The position numbers were made by a program, and so were the translations under genes. This document shows positions 8,121 to 16,357 of a stretch of DNA of 64,000 bases, one piece after another. Source of the stretch: Accumulibacter sp. GTDB taxonomy: Bacteria; Pseudomonadota; Gammaproteobacteria; Burkholderiales; Rhodocyclaceae. How positions within the stretch are numbered: position 1 is the stretch's first letter; every line of letters starts with the position of its first letter. Below the pieces are notes generated by a model, which was not told the DNA's origin, did no database searches, and was given only the letters and a program-made list of their open reading frames with translations. The DNA is taken from positions 223,569 to 287,568 of the forward strand of contig JACKLX010000003.1 in assembly GCA_024235695.1 (NCBI GenBank), read 5' to 3'.

Positions 8121-9302
8121 ATGAGTGAATCAGTTGTCATCGTAGGCGCCAAGCGCACACCAGTGGGCGCCTTCCAGGGCCAATTTTCGGGCGTCAGCGC
8201 GCCGCAGCTCGGTGCCGTGGCGATCAAGGCGGCGGTCGAGCAGGCCGGCGTCAAAGTCGACGATATCGACGAGGCCCTGATGGGCTGCTGCCTGATGGCC
8301 GGTGTCCGTCAGGCACCCGCTCGCCAGGCCGTGCTGGGTGCCGGCCTGCCCAAGTCGATCCCGTGCACGACCTTGACCAAGATGTGCAGTTCAGCTCAGA
8401 AGACAGTCATGATCGCTCATGACGAGCTGCTCGCAGGTTCGGTCAACATCGCCATCGCCGGCGGCATGGAGTCGATGACCAATGCGCCGCACGTCCTGAC
8501 ATCCGCCCGCTCGGGGTACCGGCTGGGCAACGGCGTGCTCCATGACCACATGTTCCTTGATGGCCTCGAGGACGCCTACGAGCAAGGCAAGCCGATGGGC
8601 GTCTTCGCCGAGCTGTGCGTGGACAAGTACGCATTCTCGCGTGAAGAAATGGACGCCTTCGCCGTCGAGTCGGTGACCCGTGCGCAGAACGCGGTAACCA
8701 GCGGCGTATTCAAGGACGAGATCGCGCCGGTGACGGTCAGCACCCGCAAAGGCGACACGGTGTTTGATTCCGACGAAACGCCGATGAAGTGCGACGCCTC
8801 GAAGATCTCGAAGCTGAAGCCGGTGTTCAAGAAGGACGGTGCGGTTACCCCGGCCAACTCGTCGTCGATTTCGGACGGTGCGGCAGCGTTTGTGCTGATG
8901 CGCGAGTCGGATGCCAAGGCCGCCGGCATCAAGCCGTTGGCAAGGATCGTCGGGCATGCCACCTTTGCCCACGAGCCGTCGTGGTTCACCACGGCGCCGG
9001 TGTTTGCTTTTCAGAATCTGTTGAAGAAGCTTGGCTGGCAAGCCGAGGACGTCGACCTCTGGGAGATCAACGAGGCCTTCGCGGCGGTGACCATGGCGTC
9101 GATGCGCGACCTCAAGCTGCCGCACGACAAGGTCAACGTCAATGGCGGAGCATGTGCTCTCGGTCATCCGATCGGTGCCACCGGCTCGCGAATTCTGGTG
9201 ACGCTGCTTTACGCCCTCAAGGCACGCGGTCTCAAGCGTGGCATCGCCGGCCTGTGCGCCGGTGGTGGCGAAGCAACCGCGATTGCTCTGGAAGTTCTCT
9301 GA
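8121..9302 (+). CDS. Acetyl-CoA C-acyltransferase (thiolase)
   Basis: 393 aa. ATG 8121 follows AAGGAG at ideal spacing; an upstream ATG in the same frame overlaps that site. It is a type II thiolase that condenses or cleaves acyl-CoA with acetyl-CoA. The nucleophile is Cys89 in TKMCSSAQK. The C-terminal NGGACALGHPIGATGSR carries the active His, and LCAGGGEA the second Cys. It lies 58 bp after the dehydrogenase and ahead of the hydratase pair, so it supplies or consumes 3-ketoacyl-CoA for the PHA locus. Chain-length preference (PhaA-like versus BktB-like) cannot be read from sequence alone. Confidence 0.9.
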   Translation: MSESVVIVGAKRTPVGAFQGQFSGVSAPQLGAVAIKAAVEQAGVKVDDIDEALMGCCLMAGVRQAPARQAVLGAGLPKSIPCTTLTKMCSSAQKTVMIAHDELLAGSVNIAIAGGMESMTNAPHVLTSARSGYRLGNGVLHDHMFLDGLEDAYEQGKPMGVFAELCVDKYAFSREEMDAFAVESVTRAQNAVTSGVFKDEIAPVTVSTRKGDTVFDSDETPMKCDASKISKLKPVFKKDGAVTPANSSSISDGAAAFVLMRESDAKAAGIKPLARIVGHATFAHEPSWFTTAPVFAFQNLLKKLGWQAEDVDLWEINEAFAAVTMASMRDLKLPHDKVNVNGGACALGHPIGATGSRILVTLLYALKARGLKRGIAGLCAGGGEATAIALEVL

Positions 9303-9322
9303 TCAAGTCGCCAACGAGCATT

Positions 9323-9354
9323 CCCACCCCGCCGACCTTGCGTTGCGGGGTGGG
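9323..9354 (+). other. Intercistronic RNA hairpin between thiolase and hydratase genes
   Basis: CCCACCCCGC (9323-9332) pairs perfectly over 10 bp with GCGGGGTGGG (9345-9354), leaving a 12-nt loop. There is no U-run after it, so it is not a classical terminator. It ends just before the AAGGAG of the next gene, so it may stabilise or process the mRNA, or damp downstream translation. Confidence 0.5.
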
Positions 9355-9369
9355 CAAGGAGTGAATCGG

Positions 9370-9810
9370 ATGTTGATTGACAAGAAACACATAGGCATGA
9401 AGGTGCCGCCACACTCGGTGACACCGACGGCGTGGCAACTGAAGTGGTTCGCCAAGGCGACGGGAGAAACCAACCCGATCTATTTCGACGAGGCTGCCGC
9501 CCAGGCGGCGGGAATGCCGGGTGTGCTGCTGCCCCCGACCTTCTTCTTCTGCATGGACATGGACAAGGAGCACCCCTTCGATTACATCGAGACGATGGGT
9601 TGCGACCTCGGGAAGATGTTGCACGGCGAGCAGATCTTCACGTACCACAAGCCGGCTTACTCTGGCGACGTGCTGGATTTCGACGGGCAGGTGACCGATA
9701 TCTACGACAAGAAAAACGGTGCCTTGCAGTTCATCGTCAAGGACGTCAAGGTCAGCCGGCATGGCGAGTTGGTGTGCGATATGCGCACCGTCATCGTCAT
9801 CCGGGCATAG
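9370..9810 (+). CDS. MaoC-like hot-dog protein, FAS1_DH/N-terminal type subunit
   Basis: 146 aa from ATG 9370, with AAGGAG 9 bp upstream. It is a single hot-dog domain of the MaoC N-terminal (FAS1_DH) kind, with FAKATGETNPIYFDEAAAQA near the start. The position of the catalytic D/H pair of R-hydratases reads ETNPIY rather than GDxNPxH, so this subunit is probably not the catalytic one. The next gene has the catalytic signature, and the stop is only 11 bp before its start. I infer a heteromeric hydratase, as in HadA-HadB or ChsH1-ChsH2, acting on 2-enoyl-CoA/3-hydroxyacyl-CoA. Confidence 0.8.
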   Translation: MLIDKKHIGMKVPPHSVTPTAWQLKWFAKATGETNPIYFDEAAAQAAGMPGVLLPPTFFFCMDMDKEHPFDYIETMGCDLGKMLHGEQIFTYHKPAYSGDVLDFDGQVTDIYDKKNGALQFIVKDVKVSRHGELVCDMRTVIVIRA

Positions 9811-9821
9811 GGGGAAAGTCG

Positions 9822-10241
9822 ATGACAAAAGCGAATTTTGATGCGCTCAACGTGGGCGACGAGATCCCTTCATTCACCACCGAACCGGTCTCTCGTCTGA
9901 CACTGGCGCTTTATGCGACGGGTTCGGGCGACCACCATCCACTGCACCTCGACCAGGACTACGTCCGCTCGAAAGGGATGAAGGACGTCTTTGCCCACGG
10001 CATGCTGGGCATGGCCTACCTCGGCCGGCTGCTGACCCAGTGGGTGCCGCAGGAGGCGATCCGCAGTTTCGGAGTGCGCTTTACGGCGATCACCTGGATC
10101 GGCGAGCGCATGGTGTGCACCGGCAGGATAGTCGAGAAGCTGGAGCAGAACGGCGAAAAATGTGTGCGTCTCGAGTTGACCTGCGCCAACGAGCAGGGTG
10201 AGGCCAAGCACAAGGCAGATGCGGTGGTGGCACTGGCGTGA
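9822..10241 (+). CDS. MaoC-domain (R)-enoyl-CoA hydratase, catalytic-type subunit
   Basis: 139 aa from ATG 9822, behind GGGGGAAAG. It is a hot-dog MaoC dehydratase domain with the hydratase-2 signature: YATGSGDHHPLHLDQDYV supplies the Asp-His pair, and AHGMLGMAYLG the following helix. Family members make (R)-3-hydroxyacyl-CoA, the form that PHA synthases polymerise. It is paired with the non-catalytic-looking hot-dog gene before it and followed by a hairpin and phaE-phaC. This supports a role in feeding monomer to PHA synthesis. Substrate range is inferred. Confidence 0.84.
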   Translation: MTKANFDALNVGDEIPSFTTEPVSRLTLALYATGSGDHHPLHLDQDYVRSKGMKDVFAHGMLGMAYLGRLLTQWVPQEAIRSFGVRFTAITWIGERMVCTGRIVEKLEQNGEKCVRLELTCANEQGEAKHKADAVVALA

Positions 10242-10271
10242 CAAGGTGGTAGCCAGTAAGACTGCATGATC

Positions 10272-10293
10272 GCGGCCGTCTTCGGATGGCCGC
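10272..10293 (+). terminator. Hairpin with UUCG tetraloop after the hydratase genes
   Basis: GCGGCCGTC and GATGGCCGC form a 9-bp stem (one G-U pair) closed by a C(UUCG)G tetraloop, followed by AGTTTGGTTG. It is a very stable hairpin with a weak U tract, 31 bp after the hydratase stop and about 90 bp before phaE. It probably acts as a partial terminator or an mRNA-end stabiliser, separating the monomer genes from the synthase genes. Confidence 0.5.
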
Positions 10294-10382
10294 AGTTTGG
10301 TTGTAGAGCACCTGGTCTACCGATGGGCATCCGCCTGGCGTTTCGGTAGGCGTGTCCGACACACTGAAAGGAGATCGAACGA

Positions 10383-11459
10383 GTGGAAAGCAATAATCCG
10401 AATGAGCAACTAGGCGGCGTCGTCAATGCTTGGGCTGACATGCAGAAGCGCATGTGGGGCGACTGGTCCGGGCTGCTGCAGAATCTCCCAGGCGGCAGCG
10501 AAGGCCCCGTAGAAGCAGTGAAGAAAGGCGTTGAATCGGCCAGCAAGGGTACCAATGAGGCTGCGCGCATGCTGATGGATCGTATGACCAGCAGCCAGGG
10601 CGCGATGAACCGCGTCATGGATTTCTTCTTCCGGTCAATGAAGGTGGTTGCCCCGAATCTTGACGCCAACAAGGACTGGCGCCCCGATCTCAAGAGCTTT
10701 GCCGAACAGTGGGCCAAGGAATCGACGGCCATGCTCCAGCGCAGCATGGGTATGGGTTCGCACCTGGGAAGTCTTGGTAACACGATGAGCAAGGATGTGC
10801 CTGAGGCGATGGGCCCCTGGCTATCGTTCTTGATGCAGGCGGCTTCGGCAGGTCACTTCGGCGAGGCCATGCTCGGTGGCACGGCGGGCCTCAATCGCCT
10901 GCTGTCGATGGAAGGCGACGCCAGTTCGGTCGGCGGCGTCGGTCAGATCCCGCTCTTTGGCGCTTCGCGTGAGAAGCACGCCAAGACCTTGCGTCTGGTC
11001 GACGCCGTCGTCGATCTGCGCAGGACCAGTCTGACCTTTCACAAGCGCTTCGCCGAGGCGCTGGCCACAGCCGTCGAAGCGACGGTGGAAGAGCTTGGCA
11101 AAGTCGCCGCCAAGGGCGACAAGATCACGACGGTGCGCCAACTGATGAGTCTCTGGTACCGCACCGCTGACAAGTCCTTGCTGGTGACCTTCAACAAGCA
11201 GGAGTTCCTCGACACGCAAAACGACTTTACCAAAGCTCAGCATGCTTTCAAGCTCGCGCAACGCGCTGTCGTCGAGGACATCTTCCGTGGTCTGGATATG
11301 CCCACGCGCAGCGAGTTGGACGAAACCTACCAGGTGATCCATGACCTCAAGAGAGAGGTCCGCCTGCTCAAGAAGGCGCTGCTTCCGACGACACACGCTG
11401 CCGCCCCCAAGGCCAGCACGTCCCGCACGGCGGCGGCGCGGCGCGCGAAGAGCGAGTGA
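10383..11459 (+). CDS. phaE: Class III PHA synthase subunit PhaE
   Basis: 358 aa, starting at GTG 10383 with AAAGGAG 9 bp upstream; no ATG gives a better start. It has the PhaE pattern of a helical protein without catalytic motifs. The core is WYRTADKSLLVTFNKQEFLD, and near the C-terminus a heptad-rich stretch (IHDLKREVRLLKKAL) is likely the synthase-contact or coiled-coil region. A basic, Ala-rich tail follows. PhaE is the accessory half of class III PHA synthase, bound to PhaC at the granule surface. It lies 68 bp before phaC in the same direction, the standard order for class III systems. Confidence 0.88.
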   Translation: MESNNPNEQLGGVVNAWADMQKRMWGDWSGLLQNLPGGSEGPVEAVKKGVESASKGTNEAARMLMDRMTSSQGAMNRVMDFFFRSMKVVAPNLDANKDWRPDLKSFAEQWAKESTAMLQRSMGMGSHLGSLGNTMSKDVPEAMGPWLSFLMQAASAGHFGEAMLGGTAGLNRLLSMEGDASSVGGVGQIPLFGASREKHAKTLRLVDAVVDLRRTSLTFHKRFAEALATAVEATVEELGKVAAKGDKITTVRQLMSLWYRTADKSLLVTFNKQEFLDTQNDFTKAQHAFKLAQRAVVEDIFRGLDMPTRSELDETYQVIHDLKREVRLLKKALLPTTHAAAPKASTSRTAAARRAKSE

Positions 11460-11527
11460 GCCGACGAGCCAGAAGAACATTGTTGATTCGGCTGATAAGC
11501 TAATAGACCTTTAGGAGGCTGCTACCC

Positions 11528-12634
11528 ATGTTTTCTTTTCCAATTCAGATTCTTCCCGCCGACCTCGCGGCTGAATCCGCTGCCCTGAACGCCAAGCTCG
11601 CCAAGGGCGTGAGCAATCTCACCGCGCTGACCGACGACGACATCGATATCGGCAGCACGCCGAAGGACGTCGTTTTCGAACAGGACGGGATCGAGGTTTA
11701 CCATTATCACGCGCTGGTCGAGCAGGCCAAGATCATGAAGACGCCGATGCTGATCGTGCCGCCGCTGATCAACGGCTACGAGGTGGCCGATCTGCAACCC
11801 GATCGTTCGCTGGTACGCAACCTGCTGAACGAAGGCATTGACGTCTACCTCAACAACTGGGGCTACCCGCGTCAGGTCGACAAGTACCGGACCATCGACG
11901 ACTACATCAACGGCTACCTCGACGATACCGTCGATTTCATTCGCCAGCACCACGGCGTCGACAGGATTGCCTTGTTGGGCATCTGTCAGGGTGGCGCCAT
12001 GTCAACCACCTACGCGGCGCTCAATCCGGACAAGATCAGCCACCTGGTGCTCACCGTTACGCCGATTGATTTCGACGCCTACAAGGCGAATCACAAGCCG
12101 CACGAGGGCTTGATGTTCACCATGGGCGCCGACGCCGACGTCGATCAGATGGTGGCCGTGCATGGCAACGTTCCGGCCAGCGTGCTGAACGAGTCGTTCA
12201 TGATGGCCTCGCCGTTCATCCTGAACTACGGCAAGTACGCCGACGTGATCGATATCCTCGACGACCGCAACGCTCTGCAGAACTTCCTGCGCATGGAAAA
12301 GTGGCTGTTCGGTGGGCCCGACGCGGGTGGTCAGATGTTCAAGGAGTTCGTCCGCGACTTCCTGAAAGCCAACAAGCTGGTCAATGGCACGCTCGAGGTC
12401 GGCGGCCGCAAGGTTGACCTCAAGAAACTGACCATTCCGATCCTCAACATCTTCGCCGAGAAGGACCACATCGTGCCGCCGCCTTGCACGGTGGCTCTTG
12501 GCAAGCACGTCGGCAGCAAGGATTACACCGAGTTCGCCATCGCCACGGGCCACATCGGCATCTACACCGGTGGTCTGTCGCAGAAGGTACTGGCGCCGAC
12601 GGTTGGCAAGTGGATGCGCGAACGGGGCGCCTGA
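11528..12634 (+). CDS. phaC: Class III poly(R)-hydroxyalkanoic acid synthase subunit PhaC
   Basis: 368 aa, the short length typical of class III PhaC; class I is near 590. ATG 11528 follows TAGGAGG. It is an alpha/beta hydrolase polymerising (R)-3-hydroxyacyl-CoA into PHA. The lipase-like box GICQGG carries the nucleophile Cys153. Asp313 (AEKDHIVPP) and His342 (ATGHIGIY) complete the triad. It needs PhaE, encoded just upstream. The gene ends the rightward PHA run and converges on pcm. All catalytic residues are present, so it is predicted to be active. Confidence 0.93.
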   Translation: MFSFPIQILPADLAAESAALNAKLAKGVSNLTALTDDDIDIGSTPKDVVFEQDGIEVYHYHALVEQAKIMKTPMLIVPPLINGYEVADLQPDRSLVRNLLNEGIDVYLNNWGYPRQVDKYRTIDDYINGYLDDTVDFIRQHHGVDRIALLGICQGGAMSTTYAALNPDKISHLVLTVTPIDFDAYKANHKPHEGLMFTMGADADVDQMVAVHGNVPASVLNESFMMASPFILNYGKYADVIDILDDRNALQNFLRMEKWLFGGPDAGGQMFKEFVRDFLKANKLVNGTLEVGGRKVDLKKLTIPILNIFAEKDHIVPPPCTVALGKHVGSKDYTEFAIATGHIGIYTGGLSQKVLAPTVGKWMRERGA

Positions 12635-12788
12635 GCGCCGTTGTCGGATCGCGTCCGAGAGGGCGCGGCGTCGTCTGAAGTGAGGGTGGGAGCACGCTCG
12701 GATCCCGATGGCTACCTGTTCTGGCAGGTGCCCGGTCGCCGACGGTGTTCCCACTCGCTGTTTACCGGGCCTCTGCAGGACGCCGCGG

Positions 12789-13601
12789 TCAGCGGCCCGA
12801 GTTCGCGGCGCTGCCGGTCATCGGTACGAAGCGGACCGGCAGAACGGCTTCCTGCTCCAGCCTGTCGCCGCGCTTCCTGAGCAGGAACAGCCTCTGGTCA
12901 CCGCTTCCGCCGACCGGGATGATCATCCGGCCGCCGTCCTTGAGCTGATCGAGCAGTGGTTGCGGCACGTGATCGGGCGCGCAGGTGACGATGATCGCAT
13001 CGAAGGGGGCGGCTTCCGGCCAGCCCTGGTAGCCGTCGCCGTGCCGCAGCCTGACATTGCCGTAGCCCAGCCGGGCGAGATCGTTGCCGGCGCGGCGCGC
13101 CAGCGGCTCGACGATTTCGATGCTGTACACCTCCTTGACCAGCGCCGACAGGATCGCCGCCTGATAACCCGAGCCGGTACCGATTTCAAGCACCCGGTCG
13201 GTCATTTTCGGCGCCAGCTGCTCGGTCATGAAAGCGACCACGTAGGGCTGCGAGATGGTCTGCGAGTAGCCGATCGGCAGCGGTCGGTCGTCGTAGGCGT
13301 ACGGCCGCAACTCGGCAGGAACGAACTCGTGGCGTGGCACCGTTGCCATCGCCTGCAGTACGGCACGATCGCGGATGGCGCGCCAATCGGATAGCAGTTG
13401 CTGTTCGACCATCCGTGTTCGCGCGGCGGCGTAGCTCTCGTGGTCCATCTCGCTTGCTCCCCCCGCTGTGGCTTCGATCGGCGCCGCACACAGCCCGCTG
13501 AGCAGCGCCAGAGACGCCAGCCAGGGGCTGCTTTGCCGGTGTTTCCGTGTTGGCAAGAGCGCGTCCTGAAGGCGCGACCCGATTCGCAGGTGGTTGGACA
13601 T
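12789..13601 (-). CDS. pcm: Protein-L-isoaspartate O-methyltransferase, periplasmic type
   Basis: 270 aa from ATG 13601 (MSNHLRIG), behind GGGAG; ATG 13607 is two codons upstream, and the frame stays open to 13769 without a ribosome site. A basic N-terminus and a hydrophobic segment (WLASLALLSGLCA) form a signal peptide, so this copy is probably exported, unlike cytoplasmic Pcm. The catalytic domain from about residue 60 shows the SAM-binding motif VLEIGTGSGYQAAIL and the PCMT region RHEFVPAELRPYAYDD. It methylates isoaspartyl residues to repair aged proteins. A supply of SAM in the periplasm is not obvious, so the location deserves checking. Confidence 0.86.
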   Translation of the reverse strand: MSNHLRIGSRLQDALLPTRKHRQSSPWLASLALLSGLCAAPIEATAGGASEMDHESYAAARTRMVEQQLLSDWRAIRDRAVLQAMATVPRHEFVPAELRPYAYDDRPLPIGYSQTISQPYVVAFMTEQLAPKMTDRVLEIGTGSGYQAAILSALVKEVYSIEIVEPLARRAGNDLARLGYGNVRLRHGDGYQGWPEAAPFDAIIVTCAPDHVPQPLLDQLKDGGRMIIPVGGSGDQRLFLLRKRGDRLEQEAVLPVRFVPMTGSAANSGR

Positions 13602-13779
13602 CGGCATCTCCCGATGCGGCGGGTGGGGCAGGCGCCGCTGGAACGAAGGTCCCGGGCGGTTGGTTCCGAACCCGCGCGGCGGCTTTGCCGCAGTGCCTGG
13701 AGTATAGGTTCTTGCCTGCCGCGGCGCCACATCGGCGGATGTTTTCCGCAGCGCTCCAGAGCGCTCCAACGCACTCCCG

Positions 13780-14184
13780 CTACCGCTTCGGCGAGACGGG
13801 CTGGCCGGATGTCGGGCTCAGGTCGATGGTCGTCGCGTCGCTGAGCGCGGGCAAACCGTGGCGATGGCGGGCGTCGCTGCAGCGGGCGTCGCCGACCTGC
13901 AGCTCGCGACAGGGCGACGGGCGTTGGCCGTACACCGAACAGCTGACGCGGTGGCCCACCTCACCCTGCAGCGCGCGGCAGTGCGGCGAAGGCCCGTTGC
14001 TGCCCGCCATGCACGCGTACCAGGGTCCGATCTGCTCGATCAGCGTGCTCGGCAAACCGACGGCCTCGGCCTCGGCCCAGTAGAACGACACGCGGAACGC
14101 GGCGCAGCAGGCACCGCAGCGACGACAGTCGAAGCCGTCGGTAGCCGCGGCAGCGCGCTTGGCAACGGTGCGAGTCACGATCAT
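13780..14184 (-). CDS. YkgJ-family cysteine cluster protein
   Basis: 134 aa. Cysteines are clustered in CRRCGACCAAF near residue 20, with further Cys at YACMAG, PHCRAL, VSCSVY, SPCREL and ARCSD. This is the CxxCxxCC pattern of the YkgJ/CxxCxxCC family, thought to bind zinc or an iron-sulfur centre. The biochemical role of the family is not established. It is transcribed leftward about 180 bp upstream of pcm. Confidence 0.8.
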   Translation of the reverse strand: MIVTRTVAKRAAAATDGFDCRRCGACCAAFRVSFYWAEAEAVGLPSTLIEQIGPWYACMAGSNGPSPHCRALQGEVGHRVSCSVYGQRPSPCRELQVGDARCSDARHRHGLPALSDATTIDLSPTSGQPVSPKR

Positions 14185-14448
14185 GGCGCCGCCTGTTGCC
14201 GCGCACTATCGACCGGTCGCGGCAGCATCGCCAGTAAGCGGGGCGGACGGCGGCCGGATGCGAACGGCAGCCCAGGCAGCGTGTGCCAGCGCAACGACGG
14301 GCTTTTCAGCATCGGGACTCCTTGAGAACAGTCGGCGAGAGGTACGGAGAAGCGCCACCGCATGGCGCGCGGCAAACATCCGGCGTCGATCGCGCGCATT
14401 CAACTCGGGTAGAATCGGCAGATTGCCACATCAATGACAGGTACCGTC

Positions 14449-14952
14449 ATGAACACCCATCCCTGCGATTTGCTGCCGCTCAAGAGCCCGAGCGGCGCAC
14501 TGATCCTGACCCCTTGCCCGGGCACCCAGGGCGTGGCCAGCGAGGCCGCGCTTCTGCAACTCAAGACAGCCGGCGCCGACGCACTGATCACCCTGATGCC
14601 AGACGACGAAATGGCGGCCAACGCGGTCAGCGACCTGCCGCAGATCTGCGCCAGGCACGGGCTGCGATGGTTCCACCTGCCGATCGAAGATGAGCACGCG
14701 CCCGAGGATGGCTTTGCCCTTGCCTGGCAGGCGCAGCGAGCGGCTGTTCACCAGCTGCTCGACGCCGGCAAGCGGATTGCCCTCCATTGCAAGGGTGGTT
14801 CGGGCCGTACTGGCCTGGTCGCCGCACAGCTTCTCGTCGAACGAGGCTATGCCAAGGAGGAGGCGATCGCGGCCGTCAAGGCGCTGCGGCCAAAAGCACT
14901 CAGCCTGGCGGTCCATCAGGACTATCTGGCGCGCCTTCCGGTGGTCGAGTAA
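14449..14952 (+). CDS. Small dual-specificity/tyrosine-type protein phosphatase
   Basis: 167 aa from ATG 14449; ATG 14434 would add five residues but has no ribosome site. The PTP signature HCKGGSGRTG (Cys-x5-Arg) lies near residue 115. The general-acid loop is probably in HLPIEDEHAPED. The fold resembles CDKN3-like phosphatases, which in bacteria are usually annotated as protein-tyrosine phosphatases. A TAGAAT -10-like hexamer sits at 14410-14415. There is no kinase partner nearby, so the substrate is unknown. Confidence 0.78.
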   Translation: MNTHPCDLLPLKSPSGALILTPCPGTQGVASEAALLQLKTAGADALITLMPDDEMAANAVSDLPQICARHGLRWFHLPIEDEHAPEDGFALAWQAQRAAVHQLLDAGKRIALHCKGGSGRTGLVAAQLLVERGYAKEEAIAAVKALRPKALSLAVHQDYLARLPVVE

Positions 14953-15081
14953 GCGAGGTCGGCAAGGCATCGGGGGCAGACGGTTGCTTGTCCAGAGATC
15001 CCCTTGACTGCCTCGAATACTGCGGGATTGATCTGGGACAAGGCCCCGCTCCGGCAGACATGGGCCGATGGTGCACTTCCC

Positions 15082-15346
15082 CTTGACGCTCTCACGAATT
15101 GACCCACTTTTGCTCACAAAACCGGACCCGCCTAGTCGTCATGGCTGTGCGCGCGAAAATGCCGCGCACACAGCCATTCCCGAGCGTACTCGCCTCTACA
15201 CGGCGTCAAGGGTACGCTGCGCCGGGCTGCAAAAACCGCAGCCCGCCCTTGACCCCGCTCCGAGGCGAAAAACTGGGTATTGGCGCGCGCCAACGGTGGG
15301 TCAGTTTTCGTGAGCGAAAAAGGGTCAGTTTTCGTGAGCGTTGAGG
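15082..15346. mobile_element. 265-bp non-autonomous (MITE-like) element with IS21-like ends
   Basis: The two ends are inverted copies of each other over about 48 bp (15082-15129 and 15298-15346). Each end holds two tandem units: left GCTCTCACGA-ATTGACCC and GCTCACAAAACCGGACCC, right two exact GGGTCAGTTTTCGTGAGCG. The heptamer ACTTCCC flanks both sides (15075-15081 and 15347-15353), as expected for a target-site duplication. The interior, about 170 bp, has no transposase. It carries two hairpins, one from 15141 (ATGGCTGTG arm) to 15176 and one with GGGCTGC/GCAGCCC arms. Paired tandem repeats at each end recall IS21-family insertion sequences; that affiliation is inference. Confidence 0.68.
15298..15340. 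repeat. Tandem 19-bp direct repeat in the right end of the element
   Basis: GGGTCAGTTTTCGTGAGCG occurs exactly twice, at 15298-15316 and 15322-15340, separated by AAAAA. Diverged inverse copies lie at 15088-15105 and 15112-15129. Multiple end repeats like these are transposase-binding sites in IS21-type elements. Confidence 0.8.
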
Positions 15347-15415
15347 ACTTCCCGATGTCGAGAAGCGCGCGCAAAGTCACCTGCCCGCGTTGAGGTGTGA
15401 GGCGTGAGCTCCGCT

Positions 15416-16357
15416 TTATTGCTCGTTCCGTGCGCCGATCATGCGTTTGTAGAGCGCTGAAATTTCGCCGACGATGCCGCGGCGAAAGGCCAGTACGCAG
15501 ACCACGAAGATCATCCCCATGATGACCGTAACCAGCGAGCCGACCTTGTCGGCCAACTCGTTTTGCAGGGTGACGATCGTGCTCGATCCCACCACCGGGC
15601 CCAACACCGTGCCCATGCCACCGAGTATGGTCATCAGGACCACTTCACCCGAGGCATGCCAGTGCGCGTCTGTAAGCGTGGCGAACTTGAAGACCAGCAT
15701 CTTGGTAGCGCCTGCGAGTCCGGACAGGCCGGCGGATAGCACGAAGGCGAGCAGCTTGTATTTTGCCACGTCGTAGCCAAGCGATATTGCGCGCGGCTCA
15801 TTCTCGCGAATCGCTGTCAGGACGTGGCCGAAGGGTGAATGGATGGTGCGGTAGATCAGCCAGAAGGCGAAAACGAAAATCGCCAGCACGAAGTAGTAGA
15901 GGTTCAGGTCCCTGGACAAGTCAATCAGCCCGAGGAGCCTCCCCCTGGGGACGCCCTGGAGACCATCCTCGCCACCTGTGAATGGCGCCTGGAGGAAGAT
16001 AAAATACACCATCTGCGCCAGCGCCAGCGTGACCATGGCGAAATAGATGCCCGTGCGGCGGATCGCCAGGCTGCCAACGGCCCAACCCAGGAACGCCGAG
16101 GCTGCGGTACCGGCCAGGAGCCCCAGTTCCGTGGGGAACCCCCAGCCTTTGATGGCGTAGCCGGCGACGTAGGCCGCTGTGCCAAAGAAGGCGGCGTGAC
16201 CGAAGGAAAGCAATCCCGTATAGCCGAGCAGCAGGTTAAAGGCGCATGCGAAGAGGGCAAAACACAGCACCTTCATTACCAGGACCGGATACACGAAAAA
16301 AGGCAGTGCAATCCCCAAGGCCAGCAGCGCGAGGTAAGCGAACGCCTGTCTGCTCAT
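15416..16357 (-). CDS. livM: Branched-chain amino acid-type ABC transporter permease LivM
   Basis: 313 aa from ATG 16357, which overlaps the livH stop by 4 bp (ATGA). The frame is open further upstream but only as a shadow of livH. About nine hydrophobic segments are visible, with the LivM-family landmarks LLGYTGLLSFGHAAFFGTAA near residue 45 and the EAA-like loop AIRENEPRAISLGYDVAKYK near 210. It is one of the two channel subunits of a HAAT-family importer. It is the last gene of the leftward operon livG-livF-livJ-livH-livM and stops 70 bp from the mobile element. Confidence 0.87.
   Translation of the reverse strand: MSRQAFAYLALLALGIALPFFVYPVLVMKVLCFALFACAFNLLLGYTGLLSFGHAAFFGTAAYVAGYAIKGWGFPTELGLLAGTAASAFLGWAVGSLAIRRTGIYFAMVTLALAQMVYFIFLQAPFTGGEDGLQGVPRGRLLGLIDLSRDLNLYYFVLAIFVFAFWLIYRTIHSPFGHVLTAIRENEPRAISLGYDVAKYKLLAFVLSAGLSGLAGATKMLVFKFATLTDAHWHASGEVVLMTILGGMGTVLGPVVGSSTIVTLQNELADKVGSLVTVIMGMIFVVCVLAFRRGIVGEISALYKRMIGARNEQ

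Noticed and set aside
6731-8254. A 507-codon leftward open frame over the SDR gene and its upstream region
   Set aside because: It is a shadow of the SDR frame, with no ribosome site and no recognisable domain.
14922-15107. A leftward frame with CPRCLADLAYST just before the mobile element
   Set aside because: It is short, without a start signal, and overlaps the end of the phosphatase gene and the element's edge. A zinc-like Cys pair alone is not enough.
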